DNA from: Malachius bipustulatus
Taxonomy: Eukaryota > Arthropoda > Insecta > Coleoptera > Melyridae
Length of the DNA stretch: 64,000 nt
NCBI GenBank assembly: GCA_910589415.1
Contig: OU342637.1
Location: forward strand, 27,434,162-27,498,161
Reading direction: 5' to 3'
Under the pieces are notes generated by a model. The model worked only from the letters and a program-made list of their open reading frames with translations. It ran no database searches and was not told where the DNA came from. Shown one piece after another: positions 34,111 to 44,424 of this stretch (the stretch's first letter is position 1; the number at the start of each line of letters is the position of its first letter). The position numbers were made by a program, and so were the translations under genes.

Positions 34111-34247
34111 GTAAGTATAAAATCAAATATTACCCCTGTCAAATAATTAAGAAATGTTTTATCACAAATCATAAAATCGAAAGAAAAAAAAATCGAAAGA
34201 CATATATTTTCAGGGATACGTCGGTGTTTTAATATATTTTCTTCACT

Positions 34248-34718
34248 TCGACAAGTTGATTTTGTTTTTAAAATGTCATCTTCTGACTTCGGGCGATGAC
34301 GTCATCATATTTTTTTTTAGATTTTTTTTTATTCACACCATACGCCGGTTAGAAGGTCTTCTCAGAAAGAAGATTTCCTCCTAGTTTCACACGCACATTC
34401 GTAAAACCAAAAAAGCTATGGCATGTTCTTTACAGTAATTTTTTGACATTCTGTAATGTACAATGATTGTTAGTTTGACAACACTTTGTTTAATGTAAAA
34501 CTTTGAGGTTGTCTTTCTCAGTAAGATCTTCAAATAGGTGTATAACATGAGCTTCTTTCAAAAAAATGTCTTCTTAGAAAAATATTTCCCTTAAATTGAT
34601 ATTTGTAGATATGTATACGAGTAGGGGGTTCCATTTAAAAACAATGATGTCATTGATCATAATGTATGTTAATTACACGTCAGAAGATGAAAACGTAAAA
34701 AAAGAAAATCGACCTGTC
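34248..34718. mobile_element. MITE-like TIR element between exons 6 and 7
   Basis: GACAAGTTGATTTT, GTCATCTTCTGAC and ATGACGTCATCAT at 34248-34308 have inverted partners ATGATGTCAT, GTCAGAAGATGA and AAAATCGACCTGTC at 34643-34718. The interior carries TTCTCAGAAAGAAGA-type words and no frame of note. A small non-autonomous DNA element is the likely reading. Confidence 0.55.
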
Positions 34719-34968
34719 AACGTGGCTGCCATGGAAAAGTCACATAACGAAATTTTGTTCCAAACTTTATACACACACTATGAAACAAATAAATTAGATA
34801 AATGCGTGTTTACTATTATATCTAATAGAACTAAGAGTTGATTAGTTTACATATGTCCCATCGATAAAATAATGAATATCTACGTTAATAAAATTGCTTA
34901 ACATCACTACTTGAACTTCTGTCACAGGGCTCGACAGAGGTAATTATATAAAAATATCGGAAAAAGGT

Positions 34969-35871
34969 ATGCAAGAAGATATAGAGATTTTCAATAACAA
35001 TGCACTTCAACATTTCTGTTGTGTCCTTTCTATTGGCATACCATCTATGAAGGATCCTTCGACATCACGCAAGTTATTCTCTCTAATAATGATTATTGTT
35101 TTTATCGGTGGTTGTGGACTTTCTATTTACGGCAGGCATACTAATCATGTATACAAACATTGGGATCAAACTCTTCTAGCAACGGATATTATTGAGAATT
35201 TACTACTAACACTTTTAAACGTCATAATCACAACCTTCACTATATTATTGTACGGTAGACGACATAACCAGATGATACGATTTATAAGAGAGGCATTCAT
35301 TGTTGAAAGTGCAAATTGTACATCGGTCTCAATGAAATTGCTCTTCGGTCTCTACAATTTAGGAGTTTTAGCGGTCCTGGGTGTGGATATAATAGTATGG
35401 GCACTTTCGATTGGTTTTGATATTTACAAGCATTACATTTTCAAAATTTTCCAATACTATCAGGTCTTCATTATGTATTTTATTATTATGTTTGTATCAC
35501 TCGCCATTAAATATCGTTTTAGAAAATTGAACGAGACCCTGGCAAAAACAACGAAAGTGACGCAACAGCATTGTTCTGGAATTTTACTTGTGGATAATCC
35601 TAAAGTTCAAAACACTATTCGAGATATGTACATTTTAAAAACCATACGGGATATGTGCAAGAAGTATAGAATATTGTGTAATGCTGTAGAGGAATGGAAT
35701 AATGTTTACGGATTCATTGTCTTGAATTTCTTACTTCTATGCGTTTTTATAATATTGAATCATTTTACTGTCACGGTACTATACTACGGGAAGAAATCAA
35801 CCACTACGAATCATCTTGAATTCTCTGACGCTAATCTGATAATCTGCATTGACTGGATCATAGCGAGTTTT
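34969..35871 (+). CDS. Gustatory receptor N-terminal exon 7 (TM1-TM6)
   Basis: 301 residues, starting MQEDIEIFNNNALQHF. SIGIPSMKDPSTSRKLFSL precedes TM1, then GRHTNHVYKHWDQTLLATD. LLYGRRHNQMIRFIREAF follows TM2; TM3 is LLFGLYNLGVLAVLGVDIIVW; IKYRFRKLNETL replaces the usual IKHRF after TM4; CNAVEEWNNVYGF has Asn where relatives have Asp. TM6 ends ASF at the phase-0 donor GTAAGT (35872). Reading on into the intron stays open for 38 codons, but that tail (VSINKALIF...) has no receptor character. A weak GTTTACAT block lies 124 bases upstream. Confidence 0.86.
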
Positions 35872-37152
35872 GTAAGTATTAATAAAGCATTGATTTTCTG
35901 GAATAAAATTGTAATTTCAAGAAAAACAGTGATTTTGATATTATTTAGGGGGTTCAGTTTGTATCCATCAGTCGAACGTTTATCATAGCATTATGTGGGT
36001 TGCGTGAAGAAAATTGTTAGACCTAAACTCCCAACTTCAATAGACAAGGAAAAGGGAAATTGAAAATTTTGGGATGCCAGTTGTCTTTTTAATTTGGAAA
36101 TTGGAACAGCAACCCCAGTGGTTTCTCTTCCACGATATAAAGTAAATACCATACTAGTAGATGGTGTTGCCTGGTTGTATTATGACGTCACGGGAACATT
36201 ATACTTATTAATTAAGTTTCACGGATTTATCGAATTTATCGATTAAATCAAAAATTACTAATTTCCGGGAAGACATTTCTTTATTCGCGTGTTGCGATTC
36301 GATAATTGGACATTCAGTTATTGCATATCAAGCGACAGCAATATGGCAGCCGTTCACGAGTATCTTGTTAGAGGCGTAAACTCTTGAAATTGAGATAAAC
36401 ACTCGTTGGCCCTTCGGTCTCAGGCGCAAATGTGGTTAAGTTAATTTATTTAGTAGTGACGATTTAGCTTCTAGTTATAAATATAGGAGGTAAGATAAAA
36501 GGTAATAGATAAAAATTCAGATAATATGCCGGGGAGGCTTGCCGCTCTTTGTTCACCGCGACCTGCTTTTTTCACGGCCTTCCTCAGTCTGCTGACGCTT
36601 CGCGTTCTTCTTTCTTCGCGAGCCGCTAGCGCTGGCCGCTCCAATGAGGATTTAACTCAACTCAATTCAATTCAGCACTGTACAGTTATCATTTCTTTAA
36701 ACATCTCTGTATCCATACTTAACTGATTATATCGGGTTCGTGATTAATTATATACTTCCAGTGTCATCCTTCTGGATTCATTCTGGAACTAGCCAGCATG
36801 TGGGTGACCTTAATGCTGGTGGTCGTCGTAATTGTTAATCGAACGCGCGTTTCTTAGTTCGTGCTATTACGACTCAACAATAATAATGCTGCATAATATT
36901 GTAATAAAAAAAAAATATAGAAAATATACTTAAGTAGTCAATAGATACGGTCCTGGTTAAACTGTGTTATATTTTTGTGGAGAATCGATATGTAAATTAG
37001 ATGAGACGTTAATATAGCGTGTTCACTCAAAGTTGATTAATTTTATCTACCCCGAATCGCATGTATGTGGTTACCACTACGTTACTAATGAAATTAGTTA
37101 TTCTCAGTTGAACTTTAATCCGAAACACAGAACAGGAGAATTATTATAAAAA
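35872..37152. other. Intron/intergenic between exons 7 and 8
   Basis: No C-terminal receptor exon is recognisable. The stretch 36400-36870 is clearly GC-richer (CGAGCCGCTAGCGCTGGCCG near 36620) and holds CTCAACTCAATTCAATTCAG and GAACGCGCGTTTC, features that could belong to a solo LTR of a Gypsy-type element; I could not define its ends. The 66-codon frame at 36526-36726 is not recognised. Confidence 0.35.
36948..36957 (+). promoter_or_regulatory. Shared upstream block CGGTCCTGGT, exon 8
   Basis: Lies 205 bases before ATG 37153, preceded by GATA as at exon 1. GTTGATTAA follows near 37032, at the place where other exons have TTGATTAGTTTACCT. Confidence 0.45.
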
Positions 37153-38073
37153 ATGTCGGCGTGTACCGGCAACGGTATGCAAAAAGATTTAGAGTTCTTC
37201 AATACACTTAACCATTTCTGTTGTGTACTTTCTGTTGGCATACCATCTGAGAACGCTCCTTCTATACCACGCAAGTTATACGCCATCTTGATGGTAATTT
37301 TATTTCTAATCGGGTCTGCACATTCCATCTATGGTAGATATATTAGTTTGTACGTAAATTGGGAAAGAACTCTCAAAGCAACCGATATCATTGCAAACTT
37401 ACTCCTTACGTTTTTAAATGTCATCATTGCAATCTTCACTATATTATTGTACGGTAGAAGACACAGTCACATGATTGGTTTGATAAAAAAATCGTTCATC
37501 GTTACATGTAGAAATTGTAAGTCAATATCAATGAAATTGATATTCTTCGCGCTCTACAATTTAGGAGTGATATTTGTCTTAGTAGTGGATGGAACAGTAT
37601 GGGTATTATCGGTCGGTTTTGATGTCTATAAGTATTACCTTTTCAGAGTTCTCCAGATATATCAAGCGTGCATTCTGTTATATGTTATGATATTTGTATC
37701 TTTGGTAATTCAACATCGTTTCACGGTATTGAATAATACCCTGGAAATATTATCGGGAGCTGCACCAGAAATGCATTGCTCTGAACTTTCAATTGTGGAA
37801 GATTTCAAAAATCAAAGTACTAATACCGAATGCTCCATGCTGAGACTCATAAGAGATATGCGCAGAAAGTATAAAATATTATGTGATACTGTAGTGGAAT
37901 GGAATAATGTTTATGGACTCATTTTTTTGATTTTTATACTTCTTTGCATTGCTAGTATATTGAATTCCGTTGACATTATGATCGTATTTTATGTTAACAA
38001 GACAACTATTAACGATGTTGAATTTTCTTACGATCTTCTTATTCTGTGTATCAACTGGATTGTTCTATATGTT
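37153..38073 (+). CDS. Gustatory receptor N-terminal exon 8 (TM1-TM6)
   Basis: 307 residues from ATG 37153 (MSACTGNGMQKDLEFFN). The second ATG at 37177 (MQKDLEFF) aligns with the starts of exons 1 and 7 and could be the real start. SVGIPSENAPSIPRKLYAI precedes TM1. LLYGRRHSHMIGLIKKSF, IQHRFTVLNNTL and CDTVVEWNNVYGL are the family landmarks; TM3 has an extra residue (IFFALYNLG). The phase-0 donor GTAAGT is at 38074, after YVV-type TM6. Exon 9 starts only about 400 bases on, with no C-terminal exon between them, the clearest sign that this is a splice module and not a complete gene. Last member of the GTAAGT group. Confidence 0.87.
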
Positions 38074-38477
38074 GTAAGTATAATAATTTTTTTTTGTTTT
38101 GTTACGTTTACGTTGTTTAGGTACCTACGTCAATTACCAGCTTACAAAATATTAGACTTAATTATTGTTTTCAAATTTTCTCCATTTATGTCTCATAATA
38201 CTTAATTGGGACTGAAATTATTCGTATTTATCTATTCTTCAAACATAATTAAAAGAATGTATCGCGTTGTTAATGAAATAAACATAATTAGGTAACGAAA
38301 TTCCCCATTAATATGTGTGTTTGTTTGCCGAAGAAGTTCCAATTACAGCAATAAATTAAAGTGACATCACTAAGTTGATAGTTTTCAGATCAATAACGAC
38401 CGCTATTGAAGAGAGTATACATTGCGTTTATCCATCAACACACCAAATAATTACTCACTTCATTGCTGGTTGCAAAG

Positions 38478-39413
38478 ATGGCTCAAAGAACGCATCAAAA
38501 AACATCAAACCTTGTGGAGAGGAGGGTACCAAATTCGCGTAGAGACATAAAACTTCTAATGTCACTGCAGAAGATTTCGTTTTACTTTGGTATCGATATT
38601 CCGGGAGGAAAAAGATCTCCAAAATATCTTCAATTTTATTCCCTGATGGTACTTACGGTAATAATTGCTGGATTTTCCGTATCAACTTATGGAAAGTGTA
38701 ACATTTTCTATAAATATTGGGAGCCTGCTCTTGTGGTTACTGATATACTCAGTAATTCATTTCTAATGCTGGGAAATATAATATCGATTGTTCTTTCAAC
38801 ATTTATAATCAGAAGAAGAATAAAAACTATAAATCGATTAATAACAGAAACATCTACGTCTCTTTCGTACACATTGGAATTCTCGTCTGGAATATCCCAG
38901 TTTTGCGTTTTCTCTTTATTCGTATTTGTGACCATAATTTTTGATGTGGCTCTGGGGGTATCATCAGTTGGGTGGTATAATTATTTGTTTTTCTTTTGGA
39001 GAAATATCCATTTCCTCCATTTGAGCTTCATGGTTTTCACTATGCTTTATGGGGCATTGATGATTAAGCACACGTTTCAAATTTTGAACGATGCAGTTCA
39101 GATATCTGTAAAGTCAAGGCAAAGAATGACTGCATCCAAAGAACTTGAGACTGGGCAGTCTATTTCCAGCGAATTGTCAACCCTAAGAGAAGCGAATAGG
39201 AAATACAGAATGATATATGAATTGGTGGAAATATTTAACACTAGATATGGCTTTTTTATCTTAGCCGTGATGTTAGTCTCTATATCATCTTTGTTGCATA
39301 ACATAAGTATACCAGCTTTATGCATATTTAAAAGTTGTCATGTTGGTAATCGTATTGTGAGTGGAAAAATTACATTACTGCTGGACTGCATAATGTGGAT
39401 AATTGTATCATTG
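38478..39413 (+). CDS. Gustatory receptor N-terminal exon 9 (TM1-TM6)
   Basis: 312 residues from ATG 38478 (MAQRTHQKTSNLVERR); five non-ATG codons upstream are also open. First member of the second subfamily: long hydrophilic N terminus, then LLMSLQKISFYFGIDIPGGKRSPKYLQFY before TM1. YGKCNIFYKYWEPALVVTDI precedes TM2. MLYGALMIKHTFQILNDAVQ follows TM4, and REANRKYRMIYELVEIFNTRYGFF leads to TM5. It ends WIIVSL at GTAAGA (39414), phase 0. Its most similar neighbour is exon 10. The C-terminal TM7 part is missing, as in all the others. Confidence 0.85.
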
Positions 39414-39814
39414 GTAAGATATCATTTAATTAATACTCATCAGCTCAAATAATAATAATTCTCACTCAAAAGATTACATTTCCATGACATCACTTTCAAT
39501 AATATCTTTCGAAAAAAACTACGGCTAGCTTTACTTAAATCATAATCATAATTTACTTAAAATCGTCATTAAAACTATAGGTATGATGGGTCCCAGGTTA
39601 TGACGTCATATAACGTCAAAGGCTATAGTGTTGAGCGTAACTGAATGAGGGAAATGAAATATTGCAATCAGGGTATATGTTCAGCATTTCAGAACGTTTA
39701 AGATGACTGACAGAAATTTTCTCATTGAGCTGGATTCTGATTGAGAATTAGTCAGCATGTCTGTTATTGCTTTTGAAAAATCAGTTTTTCATCAAACAGC
39801 TTCTACCTACGCTT

Positions 39815-40439
39815 TTTTCTCTAGCACGTTGAGCGCCGCATCGACAATGGTAGAAATCCCGCACAGACCAAACTATTTTCCAGCTTATTTCAAACCAACT
39901 TTTCAAGATATTTGCTTCATTTGTGTTTTTTTCTAACGTTATCATAAATTTTTATTACCTTTATAGGATGAACACCGGTGGACACGCGGTCCCAGCCAAT
40001 AAATTGGCATCGTGGGACCGCGTGCCCACCGGTGACCATGCACGTCAGTAATAACTGTGCTTTTCTGACGTGACTGTGATAACTGCAGTCACGGTACCCT
40101 TTACTCCTTTATCTGAGTCTTCAACATCGGCAAATGTTTCCTCCAGGACCACAAAAAAATTAACTATAAAATAAAAAAATGTATGAAAATTATGTTTGTT
40201 TTTGAACGTGCTGTATTCACCCTCTGTCCTCATAATCTGCCCGACCTGAACACATGTATACTTACCTCTGGGACCGTACAATAGACATGTATAGGCAAAT
40301 CAATGAATATCGTGACCACCGGTGAACACTTGCAACTGAAACTAAGCCTTGCGAGTGTCCACCGGTGGGCACGTGGTCTCCGGGGCAAGTATTGAAATGT
40401 CCAACGGTGGCCACACGGCGCTCAACGTGCTAGAGAAAA
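39815..40439. mobile_element. TIR element with internal CCACCGGTGG palindromes
   Basis: A perfect 24-base terminal inverted repeat (TTTTCTCTAGCACGTTGAGC plus GCCG) is found at 39815-39838 and 40416-40439. Inside each end are GC-rich blocks around CACCGGTG: CCGGTGGACACGCGGTCCC with its inverted partner (39973-40033), and further copies near 40318, 40358 and 40392. A 78-codon minus-strand frame (40045-40281) shows no transposase motifs, so this is a non-autonomous copy. The GC-rich blocks read as subterminal binding sites. The superfamily is not established. Confidence 0.75.
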
Positions 40440-41018
40440 TAATGTACGAATTTTTCCTATGGTCAAACCTAGCCTGGACTATGACAATTTCGTCATTAGC
40501 ATTATGCTTTGAACTACGTAAATTTTTTTTTATCTCGGCAGACTATCCATGATCAGACAGCATAAAGGCTGAGTACTTACCCGTGAACAGTTCAGTTTGT
40601 TTTTGTCTCACCTGCTGCCACATTGGAACATTTTGCCAAATCTCTCTGCTACCATAGTGAGTCAGTCTCAGTTCTGCGTTCAATTCATGACGCTTGAAGA
40701 ACCAGCTTTGATTCGTCCGAAGAATCGGATATCTACAGGATATCTACAGACAAGTACTCTATGAGCTTTCTCTCTCAGTAACAATCCAAATAAAACTTCA
40801 ACTTTCTTGATAAAATTGGAATTATTAAAAATAAAATTTACTAAAATCACATATTGATGGTTCTCTTATTAATGTGGTAAACGCTAGTAGATCTACGGAT
40901 GCATAAGTATAACCAATAATTTGTGTGTGGTGTATGTGTGACAAAGGGAGATCTCTTCTGAACTTATTTAATATCACTCACTCTCACTACATATTATAAA
41001 TCTGTAACACCGAGCTCC

Positions 41019-41090
41019 TATGGCTTGCCAAAAGTACACAAACAAGACAATCCATTACGTCCTATCACCTCAACAATTATTTCCAATTAA
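41019..41090 (+). pseudogene. Penelope-like reverse transcriptase scrap
   Basis: Forward frame YGLPKVHKQDNPLRPITS followed by a few residues and a stop at 41088-41090. The YGLPKxHK...PLRPI pattern marks the N-terminal part of Penelope-like RTs. It differs in sequence from the element at 55.4 kb (which has YALIKTHKQGMPPRPIVS), so it is from another lineage. Only ~24 codons remain, ahead of a T-rich run. Confidence 0.65.
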
Positions 41091-41648
41091 GTCAAATTAC
41101 TTAAATTTTTTTTTTTTTTTTTTTGATTATGATCAATATGCAATAAAGAACTTTTAAATGACTTTACGAGTATTTTTTTAGAGCTCACCATCCATAATGG
41201 AGTATGGTCAAATTACACACAACTATGCCACTCGAATTTTTTGTTTCATTAATTATATTCGTATTTGAAGCCAAACAGTAATTACACAATTTTTGTGTAA
41301 TTATGATTATTACATTTTGTAAACTATAATACCTCATAGGTTATTGGATGCTTATAATTGGATATATTTATATATTCTCTAGAGGACTGATTCCCTAACT
41401 TCCTGGGTGATAAAATCTAATTGTAAGTGGTGCAAATATAGAAAATGCTTGGAGGGTTCATTGTTTTCACATTATCATATAACTAATCTGTCTACAAAAT
41501 ACCTAGTTGCGTGGGGAAATATAGAATTTATTACCTATAAATAATTATTGCTGCATAATTACCACCACCCTTAATATACGACATGCCATCAAACAAGTAG
41601 GACGCAAATACAAATTATTACACCATTTCGTTACCGAAAAGAATCAAG

Positions 41649-42617
41649 ATGAGTCAAAAGTGCGCTGCAAAAGGCGACTCAGGACCTAATAAACCACTTA
41701 AAGTTAGAAGTCAAGCCTTAGACGATGCTGAAAGAGATCTGAAAATATTAACAATCGTCCAGAAAATTTCATATTGGCTTGGGGGCTTCCTACCAGGTAG
41801 AAAGAGGTATCCTAAATTTTTCCCAGTTTATTCAGTTGTTGTAATGTTGGTCATAACTGGTGGCTTTGGTGCGTCCACTTACGGGCGATGCTTTAATGTT
41901 TACGATATATGGAGTGATATTTCGAAAATTTTGATTGTTACTGATGTGATTTGTGGTTTAATAATGACGTTCGTTAATGTATTTTGGATTACAATGTCAA
42001 CATTTATACTTAAAAGTAAAATTGAAACAGTGTTTCAGTTGGTAATCAATTCGTCAATGACAGATATATGTTCACTGAGAGTTTCTTCTGGAGTTTTTGT
42101 CTTTTATCTCTACTTTATTGTTGTTGCTATGATCTTAACATTAGATACAATATTTGGGATGATCTCATTTAAATACTGTTATATGTATTTCTTATGGAAG
42201 AATGTTCAATTTTTTCACATAAGTTTTTTGGTGTTCAACATAATTTATGCAGCACGAGTTATCAAACATAGATTCCAAGGATTAAATCAAATGGTGCAAA
42301 TAGCTCTGAAGAGGAAGAAAGTGACAGCTTTACAGTTGTATTTACCAAATGAAGACCTGATGATTTCACCCATTATATTAAATGAAGTTAAGACTTTGAG
42401 AGAAGCAAACAAGAAATACAGAATTCTGGATGAACTGATTACGACATACAACGACCTGTTTGGATTTTCGATTTTGACTATTTTATTGGTTTTCATATTG
42501 CTGATTCTACATTACATTTCGGTTATGGTGTTTAACATATTTCCAGATGGTCAAATTCTGGTTCTTGAACATCGTGTTTTTCTCGTTAACTGTATTATGT
42601 GGATTATTGTGTCTTTG
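41649..42617 (+). CDS. Gustatory receptor N-terminal exon 10 (TM1-TM6)
   Basis: 323 residues, starting MSQKCAAKGDSGPNK. IVQKISYWLGGFLPGRKRYPKFFPVYS precedes TM1; YGRCFNVYDIWSDISKILIVTDV precedes TM2. IIYAARVIKHRFQGLNQMVQ follows TM4; a longer loop with KKVTALQLYLPNEDLM leads to REANKKYRILDELITTYNDLFGFS before TM5. It ends WIIVSL in phase 0 at GTAAGA (42618). Most divergent of the second subfamily together with exon 9. A possible acceptor (GCTTACAG, near 42729) opens a short frame, but it lacks receptor motifs. Confidence 0.85.
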
Positions 42618-43149
42618 GTAAGAATTTATATACTTTTACAATAATTATGAGAGTAATTTAATATTTGCTTGCTTTAATTTGATATACAACCGATCATTTG
42701 TTAATGTGACGATTTGATTTGCTTACAGGGGATATTTTATACATTAAATTATGATAAGTTCACTTACCTAAAATTTACAGCGACTAGCTTGAAAAACTAT
42801 TGTACCTATTTATGTAGATCCGCGCTAATTTAGGATTTTATTTTTTTAGGGAGTTTAGGATATCATCCCCAACATTTATCCCATTTTTCAGCTTTTATAT
42901 CAAATGTACAGGTTAAGGCAATTTTGTATGATTTGACTGGACTATATTCGATTTTGTAGGAATGTTAGTTAATTAAATGTTAGTAAATTGGGTTCGTTTA
43001 TTAAAAAAATTACACTGATCAACCATAATGTAGATTAATATTATTAAAGTAAACAGAAACTTAAGTACATTACATTTTCATTAATAAAATATTAGTCGCA
43101 CAGGCTAACCGATAGTTCATTCGATAAGTTATTGTCCAAAACGCTAGAC
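42618..43149. other. Intron and upstream region of exon 11
   Basis: From about 42910 (GGTTAAGGCAATTTT) to the ATG the sequence is shared with the upstream regions of exons 12 (from 46990) and 13 (from 53745). It includes GCAGGAATGTTAGT-like and ATTCGATAAGTTATTGTCCA-like blocks, probably promoter and 5' UTR of this subgroup. No C-terminal exon found. Confidence 0.5.
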
Positions 43150-44115
43150 ATGTTTCAAGATAAGCCTTCGATCGACGTGTTTTTTGAAAAAAATAATGCA
43201 GAAATTGGAAAAAATTCAAATGGTACACCAGCAGATTTTAAAGCCTTAATGATCCTCCAGAAAGTTTCGTTTTGTGTTGGTCTTACGTCACCAGGTGATA
43301 AAATAGCACCAAAATATTTTCAACTTTATTCCATATTTGTATCAACAGTAATAATAGCTGGTTTCATTTTTTGTTTGCATGGGCGATATAGTTATTTTTA
43401 TGCAAACTGGAAAACAACTTTGATTTTCGTTGATATACTTCATAACACCTTTATGACAATTCTAAACGTTTTGTCAATTATTGCTATAGCGTTTTTCTCA
43501 GAGAAAAAAATGGAACATTTTACTCGATTATTAAAAAAATCGTCAACAATTACTATTTCGTCCACGTTAAAATTTTCCTCTGGTATGTTTGCTTTTTGCT
43601 CTTATTTCCTCACCGTTTTCTTATTCATAATTTGTGATCTAGTTCTTGCGAGACTATCTATTGATTCCGGGTATTCAGGTTATTTCTTCTGGAAGGATGT
43701 CCACTTAATACATTCTAGTATTATGGTCTTTACAATAGCTTATGGAGCAGTATTAATTAAACACCGTTTTCAAATTTTGAACGAAACTATTCAAACAGCC
43801 ATGAAAAAACGAAAAATTAAAATTTTCCATTCTCACTTACCTCCCGAAGGACTCAAAACAGATAAAAGATTGGACTTGGATGAAATATCAATTTTGAGAC
43901 ATGGAAACGAGAGATATCGAATGCTTTATGAATTAGTAGAGACGTTTAATGAGATCTATGGATTTCTGTCTTTAACTGCCTTCTTGGTTTCGATAATATC
44001 ATTGTTATTTTTTATCACTATATCGGCTGTGTATGTATTCCCAAATCCAGATTTTATAGTTAAAGGGAAAATATTTTTCTTGATGGATTGCTTACTGTGG
44101 ATCTCGGTTACATTG
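43150..44115 (+). CDS. Gustatory receptor N-terminal exon 11 (TM1-TM6)
   Basis: 322 residues from ATG 43150 (MFQDKPSIDVFFEKNNAEIG), chosen to match exons 12 and 13; six open non-ATG codons lie upstream. LMILQKVSFCVGLTSPGDKIAPKYFQLYS precedes TM1; HGRYSYFYANWKTTLIFVDIL precedes TM2. IAYGAVLIKHRFQILNETIQTAMK follows TM4; RHGNERYRMLYELVETFNEIYGF leads to TM5. TM6 ends SVTL at GTAAGA (44116). The frame runs on into the intron for 66 more codons (...HNFYKICLLMY...); that stretch is intronic sequence shared with exons 12 and 13 and has no TM7 motif. First of three closely related exons. Confidence 0.87.
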
Positions 44116-44424
44116 GTAAGATTATTATCGTCTATTTTTAGAAATATAAAATTTAGTATCATTTCAAAACTGACGGATTTTGAAAACCATTATTCAGTAT
44201 TTGATCCACCTGTAACATATGGAGTATTCCATAACTTTTATAAAATTTGTCTCCTTATGTATAGACCGCGGTTAGAACAATACCATATATTTTTAGAGCT
44301 TGCAATATTATAATAATTGGGGTTTTACCCAGATGAGTGCCAGAAAAAGTTGTGCGACTTTAAAGATTAGTCACACTGTTAACAATAAACAATTACACCG
44401 ATTCTGAAAAAAAATTACATGCAT

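Larger units (their letters stand above)
39414..41648. other. Intron/intergenic between exons 9 and 10
   Basis: Contains the TIR element 39815-40439 and a scrap of Penelope RT (41019-41090) followed by a T-run near 41107-41124. The region 40560-41010 holds nothing I recognise. No GR C-terminal exon seen. Confidence 0.5.

Noticed and set aside
40045..40281. 78-codon minus-strand frame as a transposase piece
   Set aside because: No DDE or zinc-finger features; it sits inside a small TIR element and is probably chance.
42729..42835. Possible short exon after exon 10 (acceptor GCTTACAG)
   Set aside because: The frame is hydrophilic, ends at a stop after about 35 codons and has no receptor C-terminal motif.
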